Source of the DNA: DATDXN01 sp035289305
GTDB lineage: Bacteria; Patescibacteriota; Microgenomatia; UBA1406; HO2-37-13b
Assembly: GCA_035289305.1 (NCBI GenBank)
Contig: DATDXN010000002.1
Location: forward strand, 1-10,198
Direction of reading: 5' to 3'
DNA: 10,198 nt
Every line of letters begins with the position of its first letter. Within the stretch, counting starts at the first letter, position 1. This document shows, in pieces, positions 1 to 5,445 of the stretch. Both the position numbers and the translations under genes were made by a program. The notes beneath the pieces are model-generated. The model did not search any database. It was not told the DNA's origin and saw only the letters and a list, made by a program, of their open reading frames with translations.

Positions 1-101
1 CGTACGATAAGACTTGTTTTTGTAGCATCAATATCAACAACAAAATGCCAAATAAGTTTTTTTAGTTTGAAATCGCCGATTTTACTTGCTCTGACAATCA
101 T
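1..101 (-). CDS. IS1595 (ISXO2-like) transposase, N-terminal fragment cut by window edge
   Basis: An open frame of 33 codons starts at ATG 101-99 and runs off the left edge without a stop. The peptide contains KIGDFKLKKLIWHFVVDIDA followed by TKTSLIV. It resembles the N-terminal segment of IS1595-family (ISXO2-like) DDE transposases, where a K-rich helix and a 'xHFxxDxxATxxS' stretch precede a small helix-turn-helix with an N-R-N-T-V/I-N-like motif; that motif would lie just beyond the edge. An in-frame stop (119-117) bounds it upstream. The catalytic domain is not in the window, so completeness cannot be judged. It lies 25 nt downstream of the stop of the helix-turn-helix gene on the same strand. 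The family call rests on recalled sequence pattern only. Confidence 0.6.
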   Translation of the reverse strand, partial: MIVRASKIGDFKLKKLIWHFVVDIDATKTSLIV

Positions 102-106
102 TACTA

Positions 107-130
107 CTAGTATAGCTTATGCTATTCTAG
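107..130. repeat. Perfect-arm hairpin before the transposase start
   Basis: CTAGTATAGC and GCTATTCTAG form a stem with one T:T mismatch around a TTAT loop. The hairpin covers the stop codon of the helix-turn-helix gene (129-127) and ends 6 nt before the transposase ATG. It could be part of the insertion sequence end, a structure that blocks read-through expression of the transposase (as seen in several IS families), or a weak terminator. It has no following T-run, so a factor-independent terminator is less likely. The IS terminal inverted repeat cannot be defined from one end. Confidence 0.55.
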
Positions 131-384
131 TCTAGAGCCAAGAGCATAGTCCTTCTGGCTCTTTCTTTTGCATTGTTTTCTGCAATATGCCTTCTTTTAA
201 TACTTCCACCTCTTTTTCCAAACCAGACCTTCCTATATTTGGGTAAAATTTCTATATTTTTAATGTAACGATATATTGTGGCGTTGGCTAGATTTAATCG
301 TTTTTTTATCTCCGGTAAACTGAATCCTTTCTCTCTTAAAAATTTGATTTTTTCGATTTTGTCTGAAGATAAACGTTTCACCAT
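127..384 (-). CDS. Short helix-turn-helix DNA-binding protein, probably C-terminally truncated
   Basis: 85 residues, strongly basic. Residues about 8-45 form a resolvase-like helix-turn-helix: KIKFLREKGFSLPEIKKRL is a typical first helix pair, then NATIYRYIKNIE as recognition helix. The next part (GKRGGSIKRRHIAENNAKER) is a basic linker resembling that of a larger family of uncharacterised HTH proteins in CPR bacteria and archaea, whose members continue with a further C-terminal domain. Here the frame ends abruptly with TMLLALD next to a hairpin and an insertion-sequence transposase, so truncation by the IS is plausible but not proven. The start ATG at 384 is supported by a promoter placed immediately before it. 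Target and function are unknown. Confidence 0.55.
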   Translation of the reverse strand: MVKRLSSDKIEKIKFLREKGFSLPEIKKRLNLANATIYRYIKNIEILPKYRKVWFGKRGGSIKRRHIAENNAKERARRTMLLALD

Positions 385-390
385 AAAAAA

Positions 391-419
391 AGAATACTTT
401 ATTAGAACTTAGAAGTCAA
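391..419 (-). promoter_or_regulatory. Promoter of the HTH gene, implying a leaderless transcript
   Basis: On the minus strand TTGACT (419-414), a 17-nt spacer and TATTCT (396-391) match the sigma-70 consensus in 5/6 and 4/6 positions. Six bases separate the -10 box from ATG at 384, so the expected transcription start falls on or next to the A of the start codon. There is no Shine-Dalgarno sequence. Confidence 0.5.
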
Positions 420-445
420 CTAGGGACTATGTAGATGTTCGTATC

Positions 446-1027
446 TTATTTCATCACTTTTTCCTCTACTCGCTCGTAGCTGTGAAGTTCTTGAGGGGAA
501 AACCAGAGGGGAATCTCGTACGCTGCCTCCTCAAGCGAACCTGACGCATGCATGAGATTTTTGATCGCGCGTTTTGCGGTGTTTGCGAGATATGACGAAT
601 CAAAACAGAGATCTCCGCGTATGGTGCCGGGTGCCGCCACAAGAGGAAGAGTTGGTCCACAGAGTTTGCGAACGAGCTCTACCGCGTGAGGTCCTTCGAT
701 AACAAGAGCTATCACCGGTGCTGACGTGAGATATTCTACCAGCCATCCCCGGATGATTTTACCAATTGCAAGCGTATCGATCGTTCCCAGTTCTTTTTGC
801 GCATCAACACCAAATTTCTGGTAGTTATCAAGGGTTTTCTCCCCCATGCCGTGCAAAAACGACTCTCTGTCTGCCGGGTAGTGTTTTTCTGCACGTGTTC
901 GATCTGCCTTCGCCATCTTGCACGCAATGATTTTCAGTCCTATTGCCTCAAAACGAGTGATGATTTCTCCGGTAAGTCCACGCATCACTGCATCAGGTTT
1001 AAACACCACAAGAGTACGTTCTATCAT
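446..1027 (-). CDS. ndk: Nucleoside diphosphate kinase with insertions
   Basis: Transfers the gamma-phosphate from ATP to nucleoside diphosphates through a phospho-histidine, balancing cytosolic NTP pools. Conserved elements seen: MIERTLVVFKPDAVMRGLTG at the N-terminus (K10), EKHY (residues 47-50), TSAPVIALVIEG (101-112), GPT and APGTIRGD (R137), and the active-site loop NLMHASGS with catalytic H160. The usual HGSDS loop is altered here (HASGS). At 193 residues it is about 50 longer than common bacterial enzymes. The extra residues are about 40 between EKHY and VEYLTS (positions 52-95) plus a longer segment before N157 and a longer tail; insertion-bearing versions are known in archaea and CPR. 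I chose ATG 1027 rather than upstream GTG 1057 or ATG 1045, because the family N-terminus starts there and the upstream starts fall in the prepilin peptidase gene or its stop. Last gene of a three-gene operon, 17 nt after the peptidase stop. Confidence 0.93.
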   Translation of the reverse strand: MIERTLVVFKPDAVMRGLTGEIITRFEAIGLKIIACKMAKADRTRAEKHYPADRESFLHGMGEKTLDNYQKFGVDAQKELGTIDTLAIGKIIRGWLVEYLTSAPVIALVIEGPHAVELVRKLCGPTLPLVAAPGTIRGDLCFDSSYLANTAKRAIKNLMHASGSLEEAAYEIPLWFSPQELHSYERVEEKVMK

Positions 1028-1044
1028 AATTATGAATAATACCA

Positions 1045-1785
1045 TTAAAAAAACCACTGGTCAATGAGCAAAAACAACTCTTTTTCAAAAAAGAGCGTGA
1101 TCAAAATCCCCATGACCAAAAAGGGCCCAAAGGCAATTTTGCTCTTCATTTTCTTCTGATGCACGCCCACCAATACCATCCCTATGAGCCCGCCGATCAA
1201 GAATGCAAGATAGACGGATAAAACTCCTACCTTAAACCCCTGCAAAAATCCAATGACCCCGGCAAACTTCACATCGCCAAATCCCATTGCATGGCCTTTT
1301 GAAAGCGAATGAATAATCTGGAAAAACAGGTAGAGCGCCACAGCGGAAACGAGGTGATCACGGGGATTTTGGAGGAAAAACGGAAGAGAAAAAATGGCGC
1401 ACGCAATCAAAATCTCATCGGGGATGATTGTATATTTCGCGTCCGCAAAAAAAATAACAATGAGACATGAAATGACGCCAAAAAGCGCAAATTTTTCAAT
1501 ACTCGTTTGCGTGGGGATAAAAACATAGACTGCCACAAAAAACAGTCCTGTCAGACCTTCAACAAGTGGATAAAAAAATGAGAGTTTTTTGCGGCAACAG
1601 CGAGTGTAACCGCGAAGGAATATAAATGAAGCAAGTGGAATCAGGTCATACCACGGGATTTTTTTTCGGCAAAAGTCGCAGTGTGATCTGCCAAAAATAG
1701 TTTCTTTATTGGGCAGGCGGTCAATGAGGACGTTTAAAAAAGATCCGATGCACGCACCGATGAAAAAAAGATAGAGGAAAACCAT
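1045..1785 (-). CDS. pilD: Type IV prepilin peptidase / N-methyltransferase (A24 family)
   Basis: Integral membrane aspartic protease that removes the short leader from type IV prepilin-like proteins and, in complete family members, methylates the new N-terminus. In order: N-terminal methylase-type domain with GSFLNVLIDRLP (residues 14-25) and a cysteine cluster at C36, C39, C63, C64; then several hydrophobic helices; catalytic aspartates D115 in ADAKYTIIPDE and D171 in MGFGDVK. The 246-residue length is normal. The second half of the zinc motif is unusual: the usual C-x-x-C reads T-R-C-C, leaving one expected cysteine position as T61. It lies 24 nt after the M16 protease gene and 17 nt before ndk, so co-transcription is likely. 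Its presence fits the type IV pili of many CPR cells; the pilins themselves are not in the window. Confidence 0.93.
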   Translation of the reverse strand: MVFLYLFFIGACIGSFLNVLIDRLPNKETIFGRSHCDFCRKKIPWYDLIPLASFIFLRGYTRCCRKKLSFFYPLVEGLTGLFFVAVYVFIPTQTSIEKFALFGVISCLIVIFFADAKYTIIPDEILIACAIFSLPFFLQNPRDHLVSAVALYLFFQIIHSLSKGHAMGFGDVKFAGVIGFLQGFKVGVLSVYLAFLIGGLIGMVLVGVHQKKMKSKIAFGPFLVMGILITLFFEKELFLLIDQWFF

Positions 1786-1809
1786 CTTTTCAGTATAAAG
1801 GAAGAAAAA

Positions 1810-3087
1810 TCAAAGCACAAGATGCTCTTCAAACACTTTTTTTTCGTGAAAAGGTCCAATCATAGCGAAATTCAGTCTGCTGGGGACAAATAGTTCCTGT
1901 GCCACCGCAATGATTTGATCCCCTGTCGTAGCCTCAATATCGCGAATATACTTTTCAATACTTTCTTCCCTTTCTCCTCTGATTATTTGGGTGCCGAAAA
2001 ACGAGGCAGTATTGAATGAATCCTCAAGCGAGAGAAGCAACCGACCTTTGATCAGTTCTTTTGCTTTGGCGAGATCTTCTTTTTTAAACTGCCCTTTCGT
2101 GATTTTTTTATGCTCTTTCAAAATCACCTCAATTGCCTCTTTTACCTTATCAACATTATTGGTGATCCCTGCTTGCGTCACGATGTTGCCGACGTCATGG
2201 TACAACTCTTTGGAGGTTGAAATGTAATAACAAAGACCACGCCGTTCTCGAACCTCGATAAACAAGGGACTTGACATCCCTCCTCCCAACATCGTTGAAA
2301 GGACCGAAAGCCCATGACGGCGATCATCAAAAAAAGAAAATGCGCGAAATCCGAGGCAAAAATGTGCCTGCTCGGTCTTTTTGTATTTGAGGACTATCTG
2401 GGGCTTGGATTGTTTTTCGTGGACTTTTTCAAAACCAGCCTTTTTCCCATTTTCCCATGCGCCAAACTTTTCGTCAATGAGAGCCTCGTACTTTTGACTC
2501 GCATTCATGCCTCCTGCAACGACCAGCGCTGCGTTTTTGGGATGGTAGAGCGTATCGATATAGGAGGTGAAGGTCTCATGGTTGAAACTGCGCACCGTCT
2601 CTTTGGATCCGGCGATGTCGTATCCCAATGGACTGTCAGGATAAAGCAGCATTTCAAAGACCTCATTGACGCGGCGATATGGCGTATCTTCATAGAGGTT
2701 GATCTCCTCGACAATCACTCCTTTTTCCCGCTCAATTTCCTGTTTCTCTAGGAGCGGCCTTTGCACCATATCAGCAATCACATCGACCATGGTCGCGAAA
2801 TGCTCGGCAGTCGCTTTGATCCAGTAGCCTGTGTGGTCTTTACTCGTATAGGCGTTAAATACGCCCCCCAAGGACTCGACCGTTGAGGTGATGGTAAATG
2901 AGTTTGGGTATTTTTTGCTGCCCTTAAAAGCCATGTGCTCGAAAAAGTGTGCAACGCCGTTATTGTTGCTATTCTCATACCGTGATCCGGCGCCGACTAA
3001 CAAGAGTACAGTCAATGAAGGGAATGCTTTGGTATCGATGAGGATCGTGCGCAAACCGTTCGCAAGGGTATGAGTAGTCGTTTTCAT
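1810..3087 (-). CDS. M16-family zinc metalloprotease (pitrilysin/MPP-beta-like)
   Basis: 425-residue zinc peptidase of the processing-peptidase type. The inverted zinc motif H47-F-F-E50-H51 sits in GVAHFFEHMAFKGS, and the third ligand is expected at E127/E128 in VIVEEINLYED, about 76 residues later as the family requires. The second, catalytically silent half carries the R/Y-type substrate-binding segment ERRGLCYYIST (281-291). No signal peptide or membrane helix is seen, so it should be cytosolic. Length suits single-module bacterial members, which work as dimers of two such chains or as a homodimer; no M16 partner lies beside it. Substrates are unknown. First gene of the operon with prepilin peptidase and ndk. 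ATG 3087 is preceded by an extended -10 box and no Shine-Dalgarno. Confidence 0.92.
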   Translation of the reverse strand: MKTTTHTLANGLRTILIDTKAFPSLTVLLLVGAGSRYENSNNNGVAHFFEHMAFKGSKKYPNSFTITSTVESLGGVFNAYTSKDHTGYWIKATAEHFATMVDVIADMVQRPLLEKQEIEREKGVIVEEINLYEDTPYRRVNEVFEMLLYPDSPLGYDIAGSKETVRSFNHETFTSYIDTLYHPKNAALVVAGGMNASQKYEALIDEKFGAWENGKKAGFEKVHEKQSKPQIVLKYKKTEQAHFCLGFRAFSFFDDRRHGLSVLSTMLGGGMSSPLFIEVRERRGLCYYISTSKELYHDVGNIVTQAGITNNVDKVKEAIEVILKEHKKITKGQFKKEDLAKAKELIKGRLLLSLEDSFNTASFFGTQIIRGEREESIEKYIRDIEATTGDQIIAVAQELFVPSRLNFAMIGPFHEKKVFEEHLVL

Positions 3088-3093
3088 ATGATT

Positions 3094-3106
3094 TGGTATT
3101 ATACCA
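3094..3106 (-). promoter_or_regulatory. Palindromic extended -10 promoter of the M16-pilD-ndk operon
   Basis: On the minus strand TGG-TATAAT (3106-3098) is a perfect extended -10 element. It is embedded in the odd palindrome TGGTATAATACCA, which reads the same on both strands. No good -35 box is seen at 17-18 nt. The -10 lies 10 nt before ATG 3087, giving a leader of about 4 nt or none. The symmetry could serve as a repressor site or simply reflect the consensus. Confidence 0.55.
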
Positions 3107-3151
3107 TATTACGTTTTTTACACTTTTTTGAACCCAGACAATCAGGAAATC

Positions 3152-3170
3152 AGGCAAGACTTTTTTGCCT
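3152..3170. repeat. Small hairpin in the M16/brnA intergenic region
   Basis: AGGCAA (3152-3157) pairs with TTGCCT (3165-3170) around a 7-nt loop rich in T. It lies between the brnA 3' repeat and the protease promoter. It may help end the brnTA transcript, but the minus-strand sequence after it is not T-rich. Confidence 0.35.
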
Positions 3171-3174
3171 ATAC

Positions 3175-3215
3175 ATAAACCAACCCCGAGGGTTGGTTTA
3201 TATGCTTTACATATT
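3175..3215. repeat. 41-bp double-hairpin repeat, copy 1 (at brnA 3' end)
   Basis: On the plus strand the unit has AAACCAACCC-CGA-GGGTTGGTTT (a perfect 10-bp stem) followed by ATATG-CTTTA-CATAT (a 5-bp stem). It matches copy 2 at 3916-3956 in 39 of 41 positions and has the same orientation. The brnA stop codon (3209-3207) and its last codons Asn-Met lie inside the unit. A REP/MITE-like dispersed element or an insertion footprint is plausible. Confidence 0.8.
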
Positions 3216-3491
3216 CGCACAACGACCAGTTTCTTCTCTCACCTTCTCATCAAGCAATATTTTCAAAAGCGATTGATAGGGCACATCTTTTTTATGAGCA
3301 AGTTTTTTGAGTCTGTTTACCAAACTTTCAGGCAACCGAATGGTCACCGATCGACTCGTTTTTTTGAGATTTGAAAGATCAAATTTTATCGGATTTTTGT
3401 GGTCAAAATAGTCAGTGGTATCATGGGTTGCCCAAAATACTCGCTCTTCGTCTTCGTTTTTAAATGATGGTGCTTTTTTCAGTTTTTTCAT
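3207..3491 (-). CDS. brnA: BrnA-type antitoxin (CopG ribbon-helix-helix)
   Basis: 94-residue antitoxin of a type II module. The N-terminal half has the acidic pattern seen in BrnA/CopG-type antitoxins (EDEERVFWATHDTTDYF), thought to contact the toxin. The C-terminal half (about 46-85) is a ribbon-helix-helix DNA-binding domain: SRSVTIRLPESLVNRLKKLA, then YQSLLKILLDEK. Such proteins neutralise BrnT and repress their own operon as dimers. The gene overlaps the end of brnT by 32 nt in another frame. ATG 3491 has AGGAGG 4 nt upstream. The final residues (CANM) and the stop fall into the 41-bp repeat, so the natural C-terminus may have been altered. Confidence 0.88.
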   Translation of the reverse strand: MKKLKKAPSFKNEDEERVFWATHDTTDYFDHKNPIKFDLSNLKKTSRSVTIRLPESLVNRLKKLAHKKDVPYQSLLKILLDEKVREETGRCANM

Positions 3492-3762
3492 ATGTCCTCC
3501 TTTCTTTTTTACTCTGATCTCTGGCCGAAATCACTCGAATTCTGTTTTTTCTCATGGTAAAAATAATGGTTAATTTCCTTTTTTGGTCAGTGATGCCATA
3601 TGCCACAAATCGCTTTTCTTGAGCCGAATGTTTTTGGTCCGAGAAAATCACTAACGGTTCATTGTAAAAAACATCCTCACATTCATCATTCGTGACTTTA
3701 TGTCCAAGCCAATTCTTATTTTGGTTATTTTCATCCCATTCAAAACCTTCCAAAAGATCCAT
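3460..3762 (-). CDS. brnT: BrnT-type ribonuclease toxin
   Basis: 100-residue toxin of the BrnT family, known as a RelE-fold ribonuclease that inhibits translation until bound by BrnA. Family landmarks present: GFEWDENNQNKNWLGHKV at the N-terminus, ECEDVFYNEPLVIFSD (27-42), EKRFVAYGITD (49-59) and the C-terminal RIRVISARDQSKKERR (74-89), which holds the conserved basic residues. It looks intact. The open frame extends upstream to 3801, but ATG 3762 is preferred because the family begins at this point and the promoter lies between. Gene order toxin-then-antitoxin is the standard one for brnTA. The module sits between two copies of a 41-bp repeat. Confidence 0.88.
   Translation of the reverse strand: MDLLEGFEWDENNQNKNWLGHKVTNDECEDVFYNEPLVIFSDQKHSAQEKRFVAYGITDQKRKLTIIFTMRKNRIRVISARDQSKKERRTYEKTEKSTII
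3496..3501 (-). promoter_or_regulatory. Strong Shine-Dalgarno of brnA
   Basis: AGGAGG on the minus strand lies 4 nt before ATG 3491, inside the end of brnT. It is the only textbook ribosome-binding site in the window; the other genes have weak or no such sites. It should favour strong antitoxin synthesis from the shared transcript. Confidence 0.7.
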
Positions 3763-3768
3763 GCTGTC

Positions 3769-3808
3769 TATTGTATGTAATGGTACAATACAGATGTACA
3801 TATGTCAA
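3769..3808 (-). promoter_or_regulatory. brnTA promoter with overlapping inverted-repeat operator
   Basis: On the minus strand TTGACA (3808-3803), 17-nt spacer, TACCAT (3785-3780). A perfect 7-bp inverted repeat TATTGTA (3769-3775) / TACAATA (3784-3790) with an 8-nt centre overlaps the -10 box and start site. Its position suits autorepression by a ribbon-helix-helix BrnA dimer. The palindrome ATGTACAT (3794-3801) lies in the spacer and could be a second half-site. Confidence 0.55.
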
Positions 3809-3849
3809 GAAGAAACAATTTCGAACCTTTTAGCCTTTCCCATCAATCG

Positions 3850-3875
3850 ACTTCAATTAATTAAATAATTGAAGT
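3850..3875. repeat. 26-nt perfect hairpin upstream of brnTA
   Basis: ACTTCAATTA (3850-3859) and TAATTGAAGT (3866-3875) form a perfect 10-bp stem with a 6-nt loop. It lies between the brnTA promoter and copy 2 of the 41-bp repeat, in otherwise featureless sequence. There is no T-run on either side, so I do not call it a terminator. Confidence 0.5.
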
Positions 3876-3915
3876 GCACGAGAATTCGACATGAAGACGT
3901 ACCGAAGCTTTCTAA

Positions 3916-3956
3916 ATAAACCAACCACGAGGATTGGTTTATATGCTTTACATATT
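3916..3956. repeat. 41-bp double-hairpin repeat, copy 2 (after the LeuRS tail fragment)
   Basis: Same orientation as copy 1 at 3175-3215, 741 bp away, with two substitutions. On minus-strand RNA the first hairpin is kept by a U:G pair. The stop of the LeuRS-tail reading frame (3950-3948) and the preceding Asn-Met codons sit in this unit at the same place as in brnA. The two copies therefore bracket brnTA as direct repeats. Confidence 0.8.
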
Positions 3957-4046
3957 ATCCACTCCTTTCACATAGATCGCTTTATACTTTTTCCCCTCCA
4001 CATATTTTTTCACTTTTTCAAGTACGATTGGTTTGTTCACGACCGT
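3948..4046 (-). pseudogene. Headless duplicate of the leuS 3' end (LeuRS C-terminal tail)
   Basis: The minus-strand frame reads TVVNKPIVLEKVKKYVEGKK then YKAIYVKGVDNM and stop. The intact leuS ends with TIVNKAIALEKVKKYVEGKK then YTVRYVRGKILNVIL. By hand count about 68 of 83 nt agree between 3963-4046 and 5470-5553, and about 56 of the first 63. Many differences are synonymous (AAA/AAG, GGA/GGG), so both copies seem to have evolved under coding constraint, probably as the tail of a related full leuS. The frame continues only into the end of the nucleotidyltransferase gene, whose last codons overlap it in another frame. No start codon or remaining synthetase domains are present, so it is a displaced 3' end, not a gene. 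Confidence 0.8.
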
Positions 4047-4651
4047 AACTTGGCCAAAATTTCTCTTTTCTTTTTGGCGAAAAAATGTTTATTCAAATTT
4101 AATTCTTTCACCTCGCGAGTTTGAGCAAGAATTTCATCAAGAATCTCTTGATAATGAGTAAGCTTATATTCTTGTATAAGGTTTTTATAAAGCTCAAAAT
4201 CAAAATCTTCCAATACCATGAAACTGATACAATCAATTCGATCTTTTTGTCCTTTCAGACTTGTCTTTCGGTCAACATAAGCTTTCAATTTGGTTATCAA
4301 AAGAATTTCTTTGTGGGGCAACGTGAAACCTTCAATAGTTTGCGTGTATTTTAAAATTTCCTCTATAGGAAAACCTAAGTCAGAAAAATACGGGAGATAT
4401 ATATCAATATCAATGCCCTCTCGTTTAATTTCGTATTTTTTGAGCCGTTCATTTTTGTACACATCATAGTTTTTTTTAAGTTTTCCCAACTGGTCAAAAT
4501 CAACAATAAGATCAATATCTTTTGACTTTAAACCTCGGGTATAGAGATACACTGCCCATCCGCCAATGAGCACAAAATCAAACTGCCTTTTTATAGCCTG
4601 CAGCATTTTCCAACTTTTGTAAACGACCACATCTTGATAGAACGATCTCAT
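4037..4651 (-). CDS. AbiEii-like nucleotidyltransferase (putative toxin)
   Basis: 204-residue protein of the polymerase-beta-like nucleotidyltransferase superfamily. The core motif is GGWAVYLYT (G30, G31) followed by the metal-binding pair D45-x-D47 in SKDIDLIVD; the third acidic position is in GIDIDIYLP (D81/D83). Downstream, KLKAYVDRK and KGQKDRIDCISFM match the conserved basic/acidic region of AbiEii-type and related enzymes. In toxin-antitoxin pairs such enzymes transfer nucleotides to RNA, for example tRNA ends in MenT-type toxins; this substrate is inferred only by family. It overlaps the upstream winged-helix gene by 4 nt (ATGA), the usual arrangement for such pairs. Its 3' end runs 10 nt into the duplicated LeuRS tail. 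It could instead be a substrate-modifying nucleotidyltransferase not involved in toxicity. Confidence 0.75.
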   Translation of the reverse strand: MRSFYQDVVVYKSWKMLQAIKRQFDFVLIGGWAVYLYTRGLKSKDIDLIVDFDQLGKLKKNYDVYKNERLKKYEIKREGIDIDIYLPYFSDLGFPIEEILKYTQTIEGFTLPHKEILLITKLKAYVDRKTSLKGQKDRIDCISFMVLEDFDFELYKNLIQEYKLTHYQEILDEILAQTREVKELNLNKHFFAKKKREILAKLRS

Positions 4652-5241
4652 AGTCCGATTTTTTCTTTAATTTTTACTAAAATAGCTTCTTGAAAGTCTT
4701 TCGCATACCATTCGGGCAGATTCCACAAATCAACGAAAATTTGCGCCAACGTGATTTTCTTGTATTGATGAAAATACCGATCTTGTGTGAGAATAAATGT
4801 ATTGGGGTTTTTTTTGCCAACAAAAGGAAAACGTTTCTGCACTTCTTCTATTTTTTGAGCATAAAAGTACACTTCGCCGTAGTCAGCGGGAACTAATTGA
4901 TGATACAAATGACAGGCAGAATACGCAGTCGCAGAAACTTCCGGAGGCATCGCTGCTTCTCGCTCAAAAACAGATATAGGACTGTACGTTTGATATATAA
5001 TATCTTTCGTGAGGTTTCTTCTGGTGGCCCAGAAAAATAATAATTTTTCGCTGTCACGAATGTGAGAGTTGTTTTTGCCAATTTCAACGATGTGTAAATC
5101 ACGAAGAGGACGAAGCGCGTGGGAAACCACACTTGTGGAAAGACCAAAGGAACGAGCTAAATCAGATATCTTAAAATTAATCATTCGTTGTTCAATGGCT
5201 CTGTATAATAACTCCCGCCACACGTATTCTATCTTCAACAT
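4648..5241 (-). CDS. AbiEi-like winged-helix antitoxin/regulator
   Basis: 197 residues. The N-terminal winged helix (about 5-60) includes FKISDLARSFGLSTSVVSHA as helix-turn-helix, then RPLRDLHIVEIG. The C-terminal half carries features of AbiEi-type partners of nucleotidyltransferases in archaea and CPR: ATAYSACHLY, DYGEVYFYA, and LAQIFVDLWNLPEWYAKDF near the end. In type IV modules the antitoxin acts without needing tight toxin binding and represses its own promoter; here an inverted repeat lies over the promoter. Starts at ATG 5241 and couples to the nucleotidyltransferase by a 4-nt overlap. No Shine-Dalgarno is seen. Whether the pair is a real toxin-antitoxin system or a phage-defence abortive infection pair cannot be told from sequence. 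Confidence 0.72.
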   Translation of the reverse strand: MLKIEYVWRELLYRAIEQRMINFKISDLARSFGLSTSVVSHALRPLRDLHIVEIGKNNSHIRDSEKLLFFWATRRNLTKDIIYQTYSPISVFEREAAMPPEVSATAYSACHLYHQLVPADYGEVYFYAQKIEEVQKRFPFVGKKNPNTFILTQDRYFHQYKKITLAQIFVDLWNLPEWYAKDFQEAILVKIKEKIGL

Positions 5242-5274
5242 TTTCTATTTTAAGCTATAAAACTTATATATATA

Positions 5275-5307
5275 TTCTATAATAATAGAAAATAAAAGAA
5301 AAGTCAA
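5275..5307 (-). promoter_or_regulatory. Promoter of the AbiE-like pair with palindromic operator
   Basis: TTGACT (5307-5302), 17-nt spacer, TATTAT (5284-5279) on the minus strand: 5/6 matches in each box. A perfect inverted repeat TTCTAT (5275-5280) - AATA - ATAGAA (5285-5290) is centred on the -10 box, and another TTCTAT occurs at 5243-5248 just before the start codon. This is a likely autorepression site for the winged-helix protein. The leader is about 30 nt. Confidence 0.6.
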
Positions 5308-5365
5308 GGGGCATTTACGGTGACCCACCTGCAGTTATTTAAGTTCAGCTTGGTAGAGTAACGCA

Positions 5366-5396
5366 GTCATTGCGAGGAGCGAAGCGATGTGGCAGT
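5366..5396. repeat. CPR-type dispersed repeat (GTCATTGCGAGGAGCGAAGCG family)
   Basis: The plus strand begins GTCATTGCGAGGAGCGAAGC and ends GTGGCAGT. This matches a short imperfect palindromic repeat that I recall as widespread in CPR and some proteobacterial genomes (ATTGC ... GCAAT ends). It lies in the 204-bp spacer between leuS and the AbiE-like pair. It shares the core GAGCGAAGCGA with the leuS leader (8109-8119) and with a repeat insert within leuS (6333-6343). The rest of this spacer holds only the promoter described separately. Confidence 0.6.
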
Positions 5397-5445
5397 AGAA
5401 AAATGGTTTGAAGCTCATGCCGACTACTATAGATTTTAGCCGACA

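Noticed and set aside
145..431. Inverted 8-mer CATAGTCC / GGACTATG around the HTH gene as possible transposon ends
   Set aside because: An 8-bp inverted pair is expected by chance at this distance, and the same 8-mer also occurs near 4649 in an unrelated place.
1028..1057. Upstream GTG/ATG starts for ndk
   Set aside because: They would add a hydrophobic stretch overlapping the prepilin peptidase gene or its stop, and the conserved family N-terminus begins at the ATG at 1027.
2314..2751. 145-codon open frame on the plus strand
   Set aside because: It lies wholly antisense to the M16 protease, whose motifs are clear in the other strand; no family resemblance was seen.
3175..3215. CRISPR-like array or rho-independent terminator at the 41-bp repeat
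   Set aside because: Only two copies exist 741 bp apart with genes between, so it is not an array; no T-run follows the hairpin on either strand, so terminator function is not supported.
5413..5445. GCCGAC repeated at both ends of a short stretch after leuS
   Set aside because: It is a 6-bp direct repeat, too short to support an attachment site or operator.
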